A program made the translations under genes and the position numbers. A stretch of 64,000 bases of DNA from contig SWDT01000011.1 in NCBI GenBank assembly GCA_009193035.1, forward strand, positions 310,001 through 374,000. The letters are read 5' to 3'. This DNA is from Halicephalobus mephisto (lineage: Eukaryota > Nematoda > Chromadorea > Rhabditida > Panagrolaimidae). Under the pieces are notes generated by a model. The model searched no databases and was not told where the DNA came from. It saw nothing but the letters and a program-made list of their open reading frames with translations. This document shows, in pieces, positions 45,016 to 57,989 of this stretch (positions within the stretch are counted from its first letter, which is position 1; every line of letters begins with the position of its first letter).

Positions 45016-48000
45016 TCTTAATTTTGACGACATAGATTCTCCAAACTTTATCGACTTTTTTATTAATCGATTGTTCAATTTTTTTTGCATTTTAAAATTT
45101 TTCTCCGAATTTCTTTTTCCGAAAAGCCACAGTCGTTCATTAACATTTATTGCAACTTGTAATTTTCCTGTGTTTTGCTGTCTGTCGAATCCAGGTCTTT
45201 TTCCGATCCATTTCCTGGAATTTTTCGATTTTGCAAGTTTTGCAGAATTTACGGAAAATTTTTCTTCCGCGTTCTTGATTTGTTTTTTTTCGGAATTGCT
45301 TGCTGGATCCCCGCCATCCTGATTTCCAAAGATCGTAGAAAACTATACTTTTCTTCAAAATTAAAAATTTTTTTGAAGAAAATAATTTTTTAAAAATTAA
45401 AAGTTTTTTAAAAATTAAAAATTTTTTTGAAGAAAATAATTTTCCAAAAGATATTTAATTTTTTTTCAAAGATTTTTAGGAATTTTTAATTTTTAAATTT
45501 TAAAAAAATCAGAAAAATTTTAAAAATCAGACATATTTGGTTTTTTAAAGATTTTTTATTTTTTTAAAATTGAATATATTTAACTTTTTTTAAATTAGAA
45601 ATTTTTATTTTTTAAAAAATTGAATATATTTATTTTTTTTTAAATTAAGAAATTTTTATTTTTTAAAAAATTGAATATATTTAATTTTTGCAGATTTTCG
45701 AAAATTGAATGTATAAAGTTTTTTTAAAAATTGTTTTTTCCGAAGACGACTATTTCTTTTTTAATTCCAATGGAGAAACCACTTATTTTCTTGCAGAAAT
45801 AAAAATAGGTTTTTTCGAGCAAAATATACAATATTTCTAAATTTGGATTTTGAAGTTTTCCTTCGACATTTATAAAATGGATCAATTAGTCACTTTTTTG
45901 CAAATTTTATGAGGTTAACTAAAAATATTTTTCCAAATTTGCCAGGGCTTATCTTTTCAGAGCTTAAAGATGAAAGTTAACATCGGATTAATTCAAAAAA
46001 AACATTTTCCGTCCAAAAGTTAATGAACAATTTTTTCCAAATTTAATGACGATTATTTTTTAAATTTTATAAATATGTATTTATTTCACATTAATTTAAA
46101 AAATAAAAATTAAAAAATAATTTAAAAAATAAAAATTAAAAAATAATTTTAAAAATAAAAATTTAAAAAATAATTTTAAAAATAAAAATTTAAAAATAAT
46201 TAAAAATAAAAATTTAAAAATAATTAAAAATAAAAATTTAAAAATAATTAAAAAAATAAAATTTAAAAATAAAAATAAAAATAATTTTAAAATTTTAAAA
46301 ATAAAAAATGAAAAATTTTAAAATAATTTTAAAATATTAAAATTTTTTTCGACTTGTTTTGGATAAAAAACGATTTTTGAAAAATTGAAAATTGTTGTTT
46401 AATTTTGAAAATTAAATTTTTTTTAAATAAAAAAATGATTTTTGAATGATATCAAAAAACTATAAATTCTGTGTTCGAGGTCAATTCGATAATTTCACTA
46501 TTTTCAGTACTTCCTGGTGTAGTTTGAAAAAAACAAGATTATTTTTTTAAAGGTGTGTATTTAGTTCAAATTATAATAATCTTTGAAATTTAAAGATAAT
46601 TTTTAAAAAATTCAACAAAACAAAAACTTTTCTAAATTGGTCCCAAACGGAAAATATTTTTTATTTTTTTTTAATTTTAATTATTTTTTATTTTTATAAA
46701 AATTCAATTTCGAAAAAAAATAAAATAATTTTAAAAAAGTTAATTTTTTAAATTTTAATAATTTTTTATTTTTTTTTAAAGTTTAATTTCGAAAAAAAAT
46801 AAAATTATTTAAAAAATATAAAAATTGCAAAATTTTTTCAAAATGGTCCCGAACGGAAAATATTTTTTTAAAATTAAAATTTCTAAAAAGTTAAAAAAGT
46901 TTTTTAAAAATAATTTTCGAATTATTTTGAAAAATCTGCAAATTTTCTATTTTTAATTTCTTTGTTAATTTTATTTATTTTTTAAATGTAATTTACTTTG
47001 GAAAAAAATTAAATTATTACTTGTTTTCTTAAATGTGTATTTAGTTCAAATTTTAATAATCTTTGAAATACAGAAATAAATTTAAAAAAACTAATTTTAA
47101 TTAAAAAATAAAAATAAAAAAAAATAAATTTATTTTTGAAAATTTAATTTTATTTAAAATTTTTTATTTAATTTAAAAATCAGAAAAACTAAAATTTTTA
47201 TAAATTAAATTTTGTTTAAAAATCAGAAAAAAAATTAAAAAATAAATTTAAAAAAAAATTTAATTTTGTTTAAAAATTAGAAAAAAATTAAAAAATAAAT
47301 ATAAAAAAATTTAATTTTGTTTAAAAATCAGAAAAAAATTTTAAAAATAAATATAAAAAAATTTTTAAAAATTTAATTTTGTTTAAAATTAAAAAATTTA
47401 TTTAAACTATTTTAAAAATACTGTAATTTTTTGTTTTTTTAGGTTGTCATTTTCTGGTGACGAGGACTGCCAAGTGCCAGTAACCCTGTGACGTCATGTT
47501 CCTAAAATTTTTCCAATTTTATTTGTTTTTTGATTTTTGGTCTTTTTTATTTTAAAATTAGTTTTTAAAAATTTCCAAGTTTTAAAAACCTCAATTTAGA
47601 CTTTTTTGCAGCGGCCATTGGACTCGAAAAATAATGTAATCTGTCATGCGTCCTTTATTCTGCAGCTATTTCTTAATTTTTTTCGTTATTTTATTTGCAA
47701 ATTTTCTAGTCTTTATAATGGGCATGTCTGGTCGTCCTTCGAGGAATGACGGTCCATCGGTCAGCTGACGGATCACGTCTAGTCGATCAAAGATTGTTTT
47801 TTTGCATTTCTGCAGAAATCTTGTCTCATCAATCACACCGTATTTTAAAAATATTTTAAATTTAAAGAATTTCGAAATTTTTAGAAAATTTTTAAATTTA
47901 AAAAATTTTAAATTTAAAGAATTTCGAAATTTTTAGAAAATTTTTAAATTTAAAAAATTTTAAATTTAAAGAATTTCGAAATTCTTAAAAAAAAGTCTTA

Positions 48001-51000
48001 AATTTTAAAAATATTTTAAATTTAAAGAATTTCGAAGTTTTTAAAAAAGTTTTGAATTTAAAAAAGTTTTGAATTTTTAAAAAATATTTTGAATTTAAAG
48101 AATTTCGAAATTTTTAAAAAAAGTCTTAAATTTAAATAATTTTGAATTTTTTAAAAAGTTTTGAATTTTTTAGAAATATTTTAAATTTTAAAAGTTTTGA
48201 ATTTTTTGTTCCTACCGTAACCTAATTTCACTCTTATTATCTTCTTGGATGACGTTCAGAAGATTTACTATTACTGTAATAACGAATATTATCGGATTAA
48301 GATGAAATTTATTTTTATATTTTTTTTGGAAAAATTATCTTTTACAGTAACAGTAAGGTACCGTAGACTTGATTTGAAGTTTATTTTAATAAATTTTTTG
48401 TATTAATTCTATAAATTACAGTAGTAACCAAAACTGTGGAATTTAAAATTTATTTTAAAAAAAAATTTTTCATAGTACTAAGGGATACTGTAGAATCAAT
48501 TTTAAAATATATTTCTAAAATTTAAAAAAAATGACTTTTCATAATATTAAAGAATACTGTAGAATTAATTTTAAAATATATTTCCAAAAATTTTTAAAAA
48601 ATGATTTTTTATGATACCAAGGGATACTGTAGAATTAATTCAAAATATATTTTTAAAAATTTTAAAAAATGATTTTTCATAATATTAAAGGATACTGTAG
48701 AATTAATTCGAAAATTTGCTTTTGAATAAATTTAAGAATTTTTCTATATTAATTCTATGAATTGCAGTACTAATCGATACTGTAGATTAGTCTGAAGTCT
48801 ATTTTTGAATCATGTTGGATAAACTTTTAGTGTGTTTACGCGGAGTTAATCGGCTCTAGATAATGTTGGATTTGTAGTGGCTGATCCAGAATTTCCTTGT
48901 GGAAATTTTTGAAGATCATGCAGACTACAGTAAACAATTAAAAAAAAGTGTTTTTAAAGAAGATCCAACATTGGAATTTTTTCATTTTTAAATTTTTTTC
49001 ATTTTTTTCATTTTTTTATTTTTTTTTAATTTTTTTATTTTTTTTTAATTTTTAAAGTTTTTTATTTTTTTAAAATTTTTGATAATTCCAGACAAAACAA
49101 AGTTATATTTTTTTATTTTTTCCTACAAAAAATAACTTTTTGCAACTTTCCCTGGGGGCTTCTTTCGGACGTTAGAAATCAAACATCTTAAAAAATGACA
49201 GATTCTCCGTTTTTGAATATATTTTCCGTGCATCTTGACCTTGAGGACAGTTCTGTAGAAATTTTTTGGATTTTATAAAATTTTAAAATTTTTTGAATTT
49301 TCTAACATTTTAAAATTTTTTAAATTAGAAATTTTTAGAAATTTTTTGGATTTTCTAACATTTTAAAATTTTTTAAAATTAGAATTTTTAAAAAACTTTT
49401 TGATTTTTATACAATTTTAAAATTTTTTAAAAATTTTTTGAATTTTATACAATCTTTAAGAATTTTTTTGGGTTTTCTAAAATATTTCAGAATTTAAAAA
49501 TTTTTATTAAATTCGATTTTTTAAAATTTATTTTTTTTTTATTTTTTTAAATTTTAGTTAAATTTAAATTTGAATTTGTTGATGTCGATTAAATTCTTTT
49601 TTGGAGCTAAATCTCAGGATATTTAAGATATCTTCTTCCAAATTTTGTTATTCCAAAAAAATTCTCGAGACAATGTGACTTCCAAGACCCACATACGTGA
49701 CAAGGATCGAGTTTCAGCAATTTTCTAGAATTTGAATTCAGGAGAGCTGCATCTCTGCAGGCCCCTGTTGACATTGGGGCTTTTCTGCACCCGATTCCCC
49801 GATGGAATACAAATTTTGTTTTTTATTTTCAATTTTGTCTCAACGCGAATTTTCCAAGAGACTCTTGTAAAAGTGCTCTCGAAGACCAAATTTGAATTTC
49901 CGTCAAGGACAAAATTGCGTTTTTAACAAAATCAAAGTTCTGTGAAAATTTCAGAATCCGTTGGAAAATTTTAAACAAGTTTTTGAAGAATTTCGAGCAT
50001 TTTCTGGAGGCTTCCGGATACTGTAGGATATATGAGAAGTTCATAAAAGTCATGGAAATTTGGAAATTTCAGAAGCTTCTGGGAGGTTTCAGAAGCTTGT
50101 TGGACTTTTTAGAATCTTTCGAAATTCTATGGAGAATTCTGGAATCTGACGGGAGATTCTGAAGTCTCAGAGAATCCTTTAGAATTCTATGGAGGATTCT
50201 GGAATCTGACGGGAGATTCTGAAATCTCAGAGAATCTTTCGGAATTCTGGAATCTGACGGAAGATTCTGAAATCTCAGAGAATCTTTCGAAATTCTATGA
50301 AGAATTCTGGAATCTGACGGGGGATTCTGAAATCTCAGGGAATCTCTCAGAAGTTTTTCGATTATTTCAGAATCTTATGGAAGATTCCGGAATATTCTAG
50401 AATTCAGAAGAATTTCCTGAATCAAATTTTTGAATTCTTAAATTTTCTACTTTTTTGCAAAAAAATCAAAAATTTATAATTTTGAAATTTTGTAAATTCG
50501 ACTTCTGAATTTTTCATTTTTTGTAAAAAAATTCAAAAATAAAATAAAAAATTTATGATTTTTAAAAAATTTTGAAATCTTCTAAATCCGATTTCTGAAT
50601 TCTTAAATTTTGAATTTTTTGTAAAAAAAATAAAAAATAAAAAATTTATAATTTTTAAATTTTGAATTTTTTGTAAAAAAATAAAAAAATAAAAAATTTA
50701 TAATTTTTTGTAAAAAATAAAAATTTTTAATTTTTGAATTTTTAAAAAATTTTGAAATCTTCTAAATCCGACTTCTGAATTCTTGAACTCTGACCTTCTA
50801 AAAAACTGAAAAATTCACGTTCAGATAATTTTTTAAAAACGTGTACTTTTGGTTTTTTAATAATTTTATTTGCATATTTTTGCTCTAAGACCGTTTGATG
50901 ATTCTTCCGAAAGTTTAAAGTTGGTGCTTTTCAACTTTGAATAAATTCGGTCTTGAAAAGTTGCAGCAATTTTCACGCGTTTTTGGTTTCCGGAAAAATT

Positions 51001-51329
51001 TTCACGGAAAAAACCGAAATTTTGTCCAAAATGGACTTGTGGCCATTGTGTCCCTTGATTCCAAAAAGTAAAACACGGTTGCCAAGGGCCAATTTTTGGA
51101 AAACTTGGAGACATTTTTCAAGTATACTTTAGTTTTTTTCGTTTTTTTTTGAACGATTCTTTGCGTGTTTCGAGAAGAAAAAAGACGAGTTGAATACTTG
51201 AAAACTTTTTGAAGAATTACTTTCAGGAGCGTTTGCAGACTTGTCTGGCATCATTTATGCTAACTTCGTTGATTCCGCTCTCTTTGGCAAGTTTTAGTTT
51301 TTATTTTTTTCCTGTATAAGTTTCATAAA
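45016..51329. other. Gene desert with unbiased islands, no gene supported
   Basis: Mostly alternating A-run/T-run DNA (for example 46080-46330 and 47090-47400 with AAAATAAAAATTTAAAAATA periods). Less biased islands stand out at about 45025-45350, 47440-47500, 47600-47830, 48800-48940, 49130-49260, 49610-49930 and 50870-51300. TGACGTCA occurs at 47489-47496. 49761-49780 is a small hairpin (GCCCC, ten-base loop, GGGGC). None of the islands has a convincing multi-exon coding structure. 50090-50400 repeats ATTCTGGAATCTGACGGGAG about four times. Confidence 0.45.
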
Positions 51330-51830
51330 AAAACAAAATTTAAAAAAACATTGGTCTCGAAAAGAAAGTTCAAAAATTAAATAATATGAAATTAAAAAAA
51401 GTTAAATTTATTTTTTTTGGTTTCGTATAAGTTTCATAAAAACACAAAATTTAAAAAAACATTGGTCTCAAAAAGAAAGTTCAGAAATTAAATAATATGA
51501 AATTTAAAAAAGTTAAATTTATTTTTTTTGGTCCTGTATGGAGTGAGAGAAATAAGATTAAAAAAACTACTGGTCTTGACAAGAAAGTTCAGAAATTAAA
51601 TAATATGAAATAAAAAAGTTAAATTTATTTTTTTTTGGTCCTGTATGGATTGAGAGAAATAAGATTAAAAAAACTACTGGTCTCGACAAGAAAATTCGGA
51701 AATTAATTAGTGTGAAATTTAATAAAAAGTTAAATTTATTTTTTTTCCTGTATAAGTTTTATAAAAATACAAAAATTCAAAAACTACTGGTCTCGACAAG
51801 AAAGTTCAAAAATTAATATGTAATTTAAGA
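51330..51830. repeat. Five ~105-bp units with ACTGGTCTCGACAAGAAAGT
   Basis: CTGGTCTCGACAAGAAAGTT / CAGAAATTAAATAATATGAA / AGTTAAATTTATTTTTTTTG repeat from about 51350, with a GGTCCTGTATGG segment in the middle units. GGTCTCGACAAGAAA is another version of the dispersed motif. Confidence 0.88.
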
Positions 51831-54800
51831 AAAATTAATTTTTTTCTAAAAATATTAATTTTTAAAAACCTTAATTTTGGTTCTTTTTATAGTTTTTGCT
51901 GACATCCTAAATTAAACATTTTTAAAATATTTCTGGTCCATAGAAAACCATCTGTTACTAAATTTATTTTTAAATTTTTACATAATTTTAATTTTTTCTA
52001 AAAATAGTTTAAATTTTTAAATAATTTTCATTTTTTTAATTTTAAATAATTTTTACTTTTTTAAATTTTTGCATAATTTTTATTTTTTTAAATTATTTTT
52101 TATTTTTTTTTAAATTATTTTTATTTTTTTTCGAAATTTTTACCGTACTACAGTAATTTTTAGTTTTTTTTTCACTGGTGTTCTTGGAAAGAAAAACTGC
52201 AAATAGATCACTTTTGCAATTTTTCCTAAAGACCGGATTAGCTTTCTGCGAATTTTTTTTATTATTTTATGGCTCAGCAACAGTTTTCCGAATTTGTTTC
52301 ATTTTTTCAAATGAAAATGGTCCATGAACCGTGGATTCCGGAAGCGGAATTTCGAAATTTTTATTTTTGAAATAATTTTTGTTTTTAATATTTTAAATTT
52401 TTTAAATTTTTTAAATATTTTTATATTTCTAAAATAATTTTGATTTTTAAATATTTTAAAATTTTTAAAATAATTTTAATTTTTTAATTTTTTTTACTTT
52501 TAAATATTTTAAAATTTTTTTAATTTAATGGTTTCGGAACGATTTTTTAAATTTGCTTTAATTTTATTTTTTAAAAGTGCATGTGTCTCAAAAACAAAAT
52601 TTTCAAATTAATTGATTTTTGACATTTTTTGAAACGCCAAATTAGGTCAGAATATTAAAATAAATTTTTAAATTTTAAATATTTCAAAAATTTCGAATGT
52701 AAATATTTTTAAAAATTTTAAATTTTGAATATTTTTGAAAATTTTAAATTTAAGTATTTTTAAAAATTTTAATTTTGAATATTTTTAGAAATTTTGAATT
52801 TTGAATATTTTTAAAAATTTTAAATTTTGAATATTTTTAGAAATTTTAAATTTTGAATATTTTTGAAACTTTATAATTTTGAATATTTTTAAAAATTTTT
52901 AATTTTGAATATTTTTGAATTTTGACTTTCCGTTACAGTGACGAACTTTCTCCATCGCCAAATAGGTACACAAGAAATTCAAGAACCCCTTGAATTTTCG
53001 ACAATGTGGGCTTCTTGTTTCAAAGTTGTTTTGTGCATTCCGTCGACGAATGCGTCACGGCCGCCTGACGGCAAAGGCGGGCCACTTGTTTCGGCACTTT
53101 TTTGCAGAAAAATGCAAAAATCTTTCGTTTTTTAGAGCAAAGATAAAAAAACGGAAATTTCTCCCTTTTTAATTTTTTGGAAAAAACGGTATCAGATATA
53201 TCCAAAAAAATTCCTAATTTAATTTTTCGAAAAATTTCTAATTTATTTTTAAATTTTTTTGAAAAATTTCTAATTCATTTTTCTTCAAAATTAAATTAAA
53301 TTTTTTTTTTAATTTTTAAAAATTTTTTATTTTTTTTAAATTTAAAAAATTTTTTATTTTTTTAATGTTTAAAATTTTTTTTTTAAATTTAAAAATTTTT
53401 TTATTTTTTTTAGAATTTTTAAAAATTTTTGATTTTTTTTAACTTCAAAAATTTTTTGATTTTTTTTTAAATTTTTAAAAATTTTTTTTAAATTTAAAAA
53501 TTTTTAATTTTGAATTTCCTAAAGAATCATCGATTATGAAGATTATTCGCTTTCTCGAGTAAATTCTGTAAACAATTTTTGAGACTTGTCTCGTTTATGA
53601 TCTGACGTCAGTTTCCTGTTTGTGAATCGCCTACCGTAGTTATCCGTTTTTTTACAAAATGTTTTTTTTAATATTTTTTTACAAAAATTATAATTTTTAA
53701 ATATTTTTTATAAAAATTATAATTTTTAAATATTTTTTATAAAAATTATAATTTTTAAATATTTTTTACAAAAATTATAATTTTTAAATATTTTTTATAA
53801 AAATTATAATTTTTAAATATTTTTTATAAAAATTATAATTTTTTAAATAACATTTTGCAAAAATTTAAAAATTAAATTTTTAAATAAATAATTAATTTTT
53901 GAATTTAAAAAAATTTGAAAATCAAAATTATATTATTTTCGAAATTAAAAATGAATTTTTAAAAATTTTTAGAAACTTAAGTGTTAATTAAGAATTTGAA
54001 GAGGTTTGGGAAATTTTTAAAATTTTAAATTTTTTACGAAAAGTTTGGAAAATTCTGGAAGCTTCTAGGAGTTCCTGCTGGATTTGTAAAGGTTTTTGAG
54101 ATTTTGAGAAGTTTTAGAAGTTTTTACTGAATTTTTAGGAACTTAAGAAATTTATTAAATTTTTATTAAATTTTTACTAAATTTTTAGGGACTTTTATAA
54201 CATTTTAAGAAATTTTAGAAGTTTTTACTAGATTTTTAGGGACTTTTACGAAGTTTTAGAAATTTTTAGAAACTTTTAAGAAATTTTAGAAGTTTTTACT
54301 GAATTTTTAGGAACTTTTACGAAGTTTTAGAAGTCTATTAGATTTCTGGAATTCTTCTACGAAATTTCTAGAAAATTCTAAAAGTTTCGAAAATCTCCAT
54401 AAGATTCTGTAAAATTTTAAAAACTGCCGAAATCGCACCCTGGATTCTGGAGTCTTACGGAATTTTCCACGAGATTCCCAAAAGCTCCAGTCTTCCATTT
54501 GATTCTGGAAGATTTTCAAAATTCTCTGAAATTTTGGAAGATTTTCAAAATTCTGGAAAATTCTGAAATTTCTCCTAAATTTTGGAAAATTTTTAAAATT
54601 CTCTGAAATTTTGAAAGATTCTGAAATTTCACTTCTGAACTTCCGGGATCCTCCAGAATTTTCCCAAAAATATATTTTTATTTCGAAATTGTCCCAAAAC
54701 GAATTTTCAGAATCCTCCAGCTTTCGCGGGATTTTATTTAAACGAAATCTGTTTTTTCACTGGATGAAAGATGTTTTGTTTTTTCAAAAACGCTGCAAAA

Positions 54801-54964
54801 CGTAAATTGCAAGCTCTGTCTGCATTTGTCTGCAAAAATGTACATAAATGCTTCAGCTGGCCCGGGACCCGTTGGCTGCATTCGCTTGCTGAAAAATTAG
54901 AGCCGAAGCAACGGGCCAAAAGCACGAATTTGTTTCAATATCGAAGCGGGCCACCAATCATTAT
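51831..54964. other. Gene desert, AT-rich with two unbiased islands
   Basis: 52390-52920 repeats TTTTAAATTTTGAATATTTT. 53690-53840 repeats TTTTTATAAAAATTATAATT five times. 54040-54330 repeats GATTTTTAGGGACTTTTA units. Less biased islands are at 52930-53180 (with CGTCACGGCCGCCTGACGG) and 54730-54960 (with an imperfect inverted repeat around CCCGTTG/CAACGGG). TGACGTCA lies at 53603-53610. No gene supported. Confidence 0.45.
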
Positions 54965-55200
54965 TATCTAAAAACTTGAAAATATAAAGTATTATTATCT
55001 AAAACTTAAAAAATTAAAAATATTTTTATTTAAAAACTTGAAAAATTAAAAATATTATTATCTAAAACTTGAAAATATAAAGTATTATTATCTAAAACTT
55101 GAAAAATTTAAAATATTATTATCTAAAAACTTGAAAATTTAAAATATTATTATCTAAAAAATTTTAAAATTTAAAATATTATCTATGAATTTCAAATATT
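54965..55200. repeat. ~35-bp minisatellite ATTATTATCTAAAAACTTGA
   Basis: ATTATTATCTAAAAACTTGA / AAATTTAAA recurs about seven times. Confidence 0.85.
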
Positions 55201-57239
55201 TTTATTTTTTTTAATTTTAAATATTTCTTATCTAAAAATTTAAATACTTTTATTTTTTTAAATTTAAATATTTTTTAAATTTTTAATGTTTTTATTTTTT
55301 TGAATTTTAAATATTTTTGTTTTTTAAATTTTCAATGTTTTTATTTAAAATTTTTTTGATTTTTAAATATTTTTATTGTGAAATTCATTTTTGCGATGAC
55401 GTCACGTTATGAAAATGGAGAAAATAATTTTTTAAATTTTTGTAGCAAATATTTTTGTATTTATTATAGTGTGATTTTGCAGCTTTCGAAAATCATAAAC
55501 ATGAATTTTGCAATTTCCGGTCTCGCCTGGAAAATTTCGAAATTTTTCTTAATTTTAATTTTAAAATTTTTTTAAATTTTAATTTTTTTTAAATTTTAAT
55601 TTTTTTTTAATTTTTAATTTTTTTTTAATTTTAATTTTTTTTTAATTTTAAAATTTTAATTTTTTGTACTTATTACAGTATACTTGGAACGTTTTAGAAT
55701 TACTTAATTGTTGAATTTTGAAACTTCCGGTCTCAACTGGAAAATTCGAAATTTTTTAATTTTAATCTTAAAATTTTTTTTATTTTTATTTTTTTGTACT
55801 TATTACAGTATACCTAGAAAGTTTTAGAATTACTTAATCTTCAAATTTTGGAACTTCCGGTCTCGACTGGAAAATTCGAAATTTTTGTAATGTTTTTTTA
55901 ATTTTTTTTCGAAAAAAAATTGCTTTTTTTTAGGAAAAAATGACGTAATTTTTACACGGTTCTGGAATTTTCCTGAATTTGCTGAATAATTTCGGAAAAT
56001 TGGAGGTCCACGGAAATACAAATTTTTACGGTTTTTGGTTTCAAATTGAAATTACGGAATTTCGGATTTAAAAAATTTTACAAAATTTTTATTTTTTCGA
56101 AAATATTTAAAAAATAATTTTTTTTTAATTTATTTAAAAAATTTTTTTTCTGAAAATATTTAAAAAATTCAATTTTTTTGAAAATATTTAAAAAATTTTA
56201 TTTTTTTTTGAATTTATTTGAAAAATTTATTTTTTTTTCGAAATTTTTTATTTTTCTAAATTTATTCAAAAAATTATTTTTTTTTTCAAATTTTTGAGTT
56301 TTCAGAATTTTACATGTCAGTTAGTTTCGTAATCATAGTATGATGACAAATTAAAAACGAACTTTTTTCAAAATTGTCTAGACATTAATTTTTGAAAAGC
56401 TTTTAGAATTTGAGATAATTGTTTCGAATTTAGATTAATATGGAAATAAAAAATAAACTTTTTTACGAAATGGTCCCGAAACGAATTTTTGGAATTTTAG
56501 AGGAATTTAAAATTTTATTTTTTTTCAATTTTTAGAATTTTAGAGAAATTTGAAATTTTGGAAATTTTATTTTTTTTAAATATTTTTAAAATTATTAAAA
56601 AATTAAATTTTTTTACAAAACGGTCTCGACACGAATTTTAGAGGAATTTAAAATTTTATTTTTTTAGAATTTTAGAGAAATTTAAAGTTTTTTTTTTAGA
56701 TTTTTTAAATTTTTTAGAATTATTTAAAAAATTAAATTTTTTACAAAACGGTCCCGAAACGAATTTTAGAGGAATTTAAAATTTTATTTTTTTAGAATTT
56801 TAGAGAAATTTGAATTTTTTTTTAGATTTTTTAAATTTTTTACGAAATGGTCTCGACACGAATTTTGAAAATAAAAAAAAACTGATCTTGATCTTTGGAT
56901 GATTTTTATTCGATTCTAGATCTAAATGTTTCAAGTTTGATCGAAAAATGACGAATTTTCCATCATCAATAAGGCCCCTGTGTCTAGTCCGAAATTGATC
57001 CTTGAAGTGGATTCTGTGACTTTGCAAAGTCTCGCTGTCTCTTGTTTTGATTTTGCTTTTTTAATTGGTCCTCGACTTATCTCGAGATTTATTTCACAGG
57101 AAAAGTTTCTCCTTAGCTTGATCGGGCAATCCACCTCTGCAAAAAGTCCTTGAAAAAGTGCATTATTTTGATCTTTTCTCAATTACAGAACTGTATATAA
57201 GCCTTCCATTCAGCTTCTTGTCATTTACAGTATTCATTA
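55201..57239. other. Gene desert, AT-rich, with scattered copies of the dispersed motif
   Basis: Single or paired motif copies at about 55515, 55730, 55858 (GGTCTCGACTGGAAAATTCG) and 56470, 56612, 56750, 56845 (GGTCTCGACACGAATTTT). TGACGTCA at 55397-55404. 56890-57235 is a less biased island with a TATATAAG box at 57193 (+). Its open frames have no splice support. Confidence 0.45.
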
Positions 57240-57660
57240 ACTTTCAATTTTTTTTCTAAAATTACAGTACCCTTTTAATTTAGATATTTTTTGAAATTAC
57301 AGTATCTTTCTAAATTTAGATATTTTTTGAAATTACAGTATCCCTTTAATTTAAGTAATTATTTAGAAAGTACAATATTCTTTAAGTTTTCGAAGCTACA
57401 GTATCTTGTTAAATTTTAGGATTTTCATAAAGCTACAGTATACCCTTAATTTAAGTATTTTCATAACTACAGTATACCCTTAACTTAAGTACTTTTATAA
57501 CTACAGTATACCCTTAATTTAAGTATTTTCATAACTACAGTATACCGTTAATTTAAGTACTTTTACAACTACAGTATACCCTTAATTTAAGTACTTTTAC
57601 AACTACAGTATCTCTTTCAATTTGGATATTTTTAGAAATTACAGTATCTGTGATATTTGA
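57240..57660. repeat. ~33-bp minisatellite ACTACAGTATACCCTTAATT, about twelve copies
   Basis: AACTACAGTATACCCTTAAT / TTAAGTACTTTTAT repeats from about 57420, preceded by looser AATTACAGTATCTTTCTAAA units. The core ACAGTAT is the same as in the minisatellite at 12040-12655. Confidence 0.9.
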
Positions 57661-57989
57661 ATATTTCCTAAAATCCATTTTTATTTTTTGGATACTTTGA
57701 AACTTTTTCGGAAGGGTGCAACTTTCTACATCCTGCAGCAAGTTGGAGATTTGTGAATAATTCATCTGCACTTTTGTTATTTCGTCCGTTGCCAGTGGGG
57801 CTGCTACAGACTCTCACGTCGGTAGTCAGTAGAGTGAGAAGCCTTGTTTTGGCATAGAGCTAATTGCACTTTGCAAATTCTCTTTGCAGTCCAATTTTTA
57901 TTTCCGTCAGAGTTGGCACAAGTATTCAATTTTTCGAGTTTCTTAGTCTGACCTTCTTTAAAGACCAACAATCAAGGTCATAGTCAAAG

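Noticed and set aside
56931..57182. 83-codon minus-strand ORF in a less biased island
   Set aside because: No recognisable domain, no splice-site partners and several competing frames of similar length. It is kept only as part of an unexplained island.
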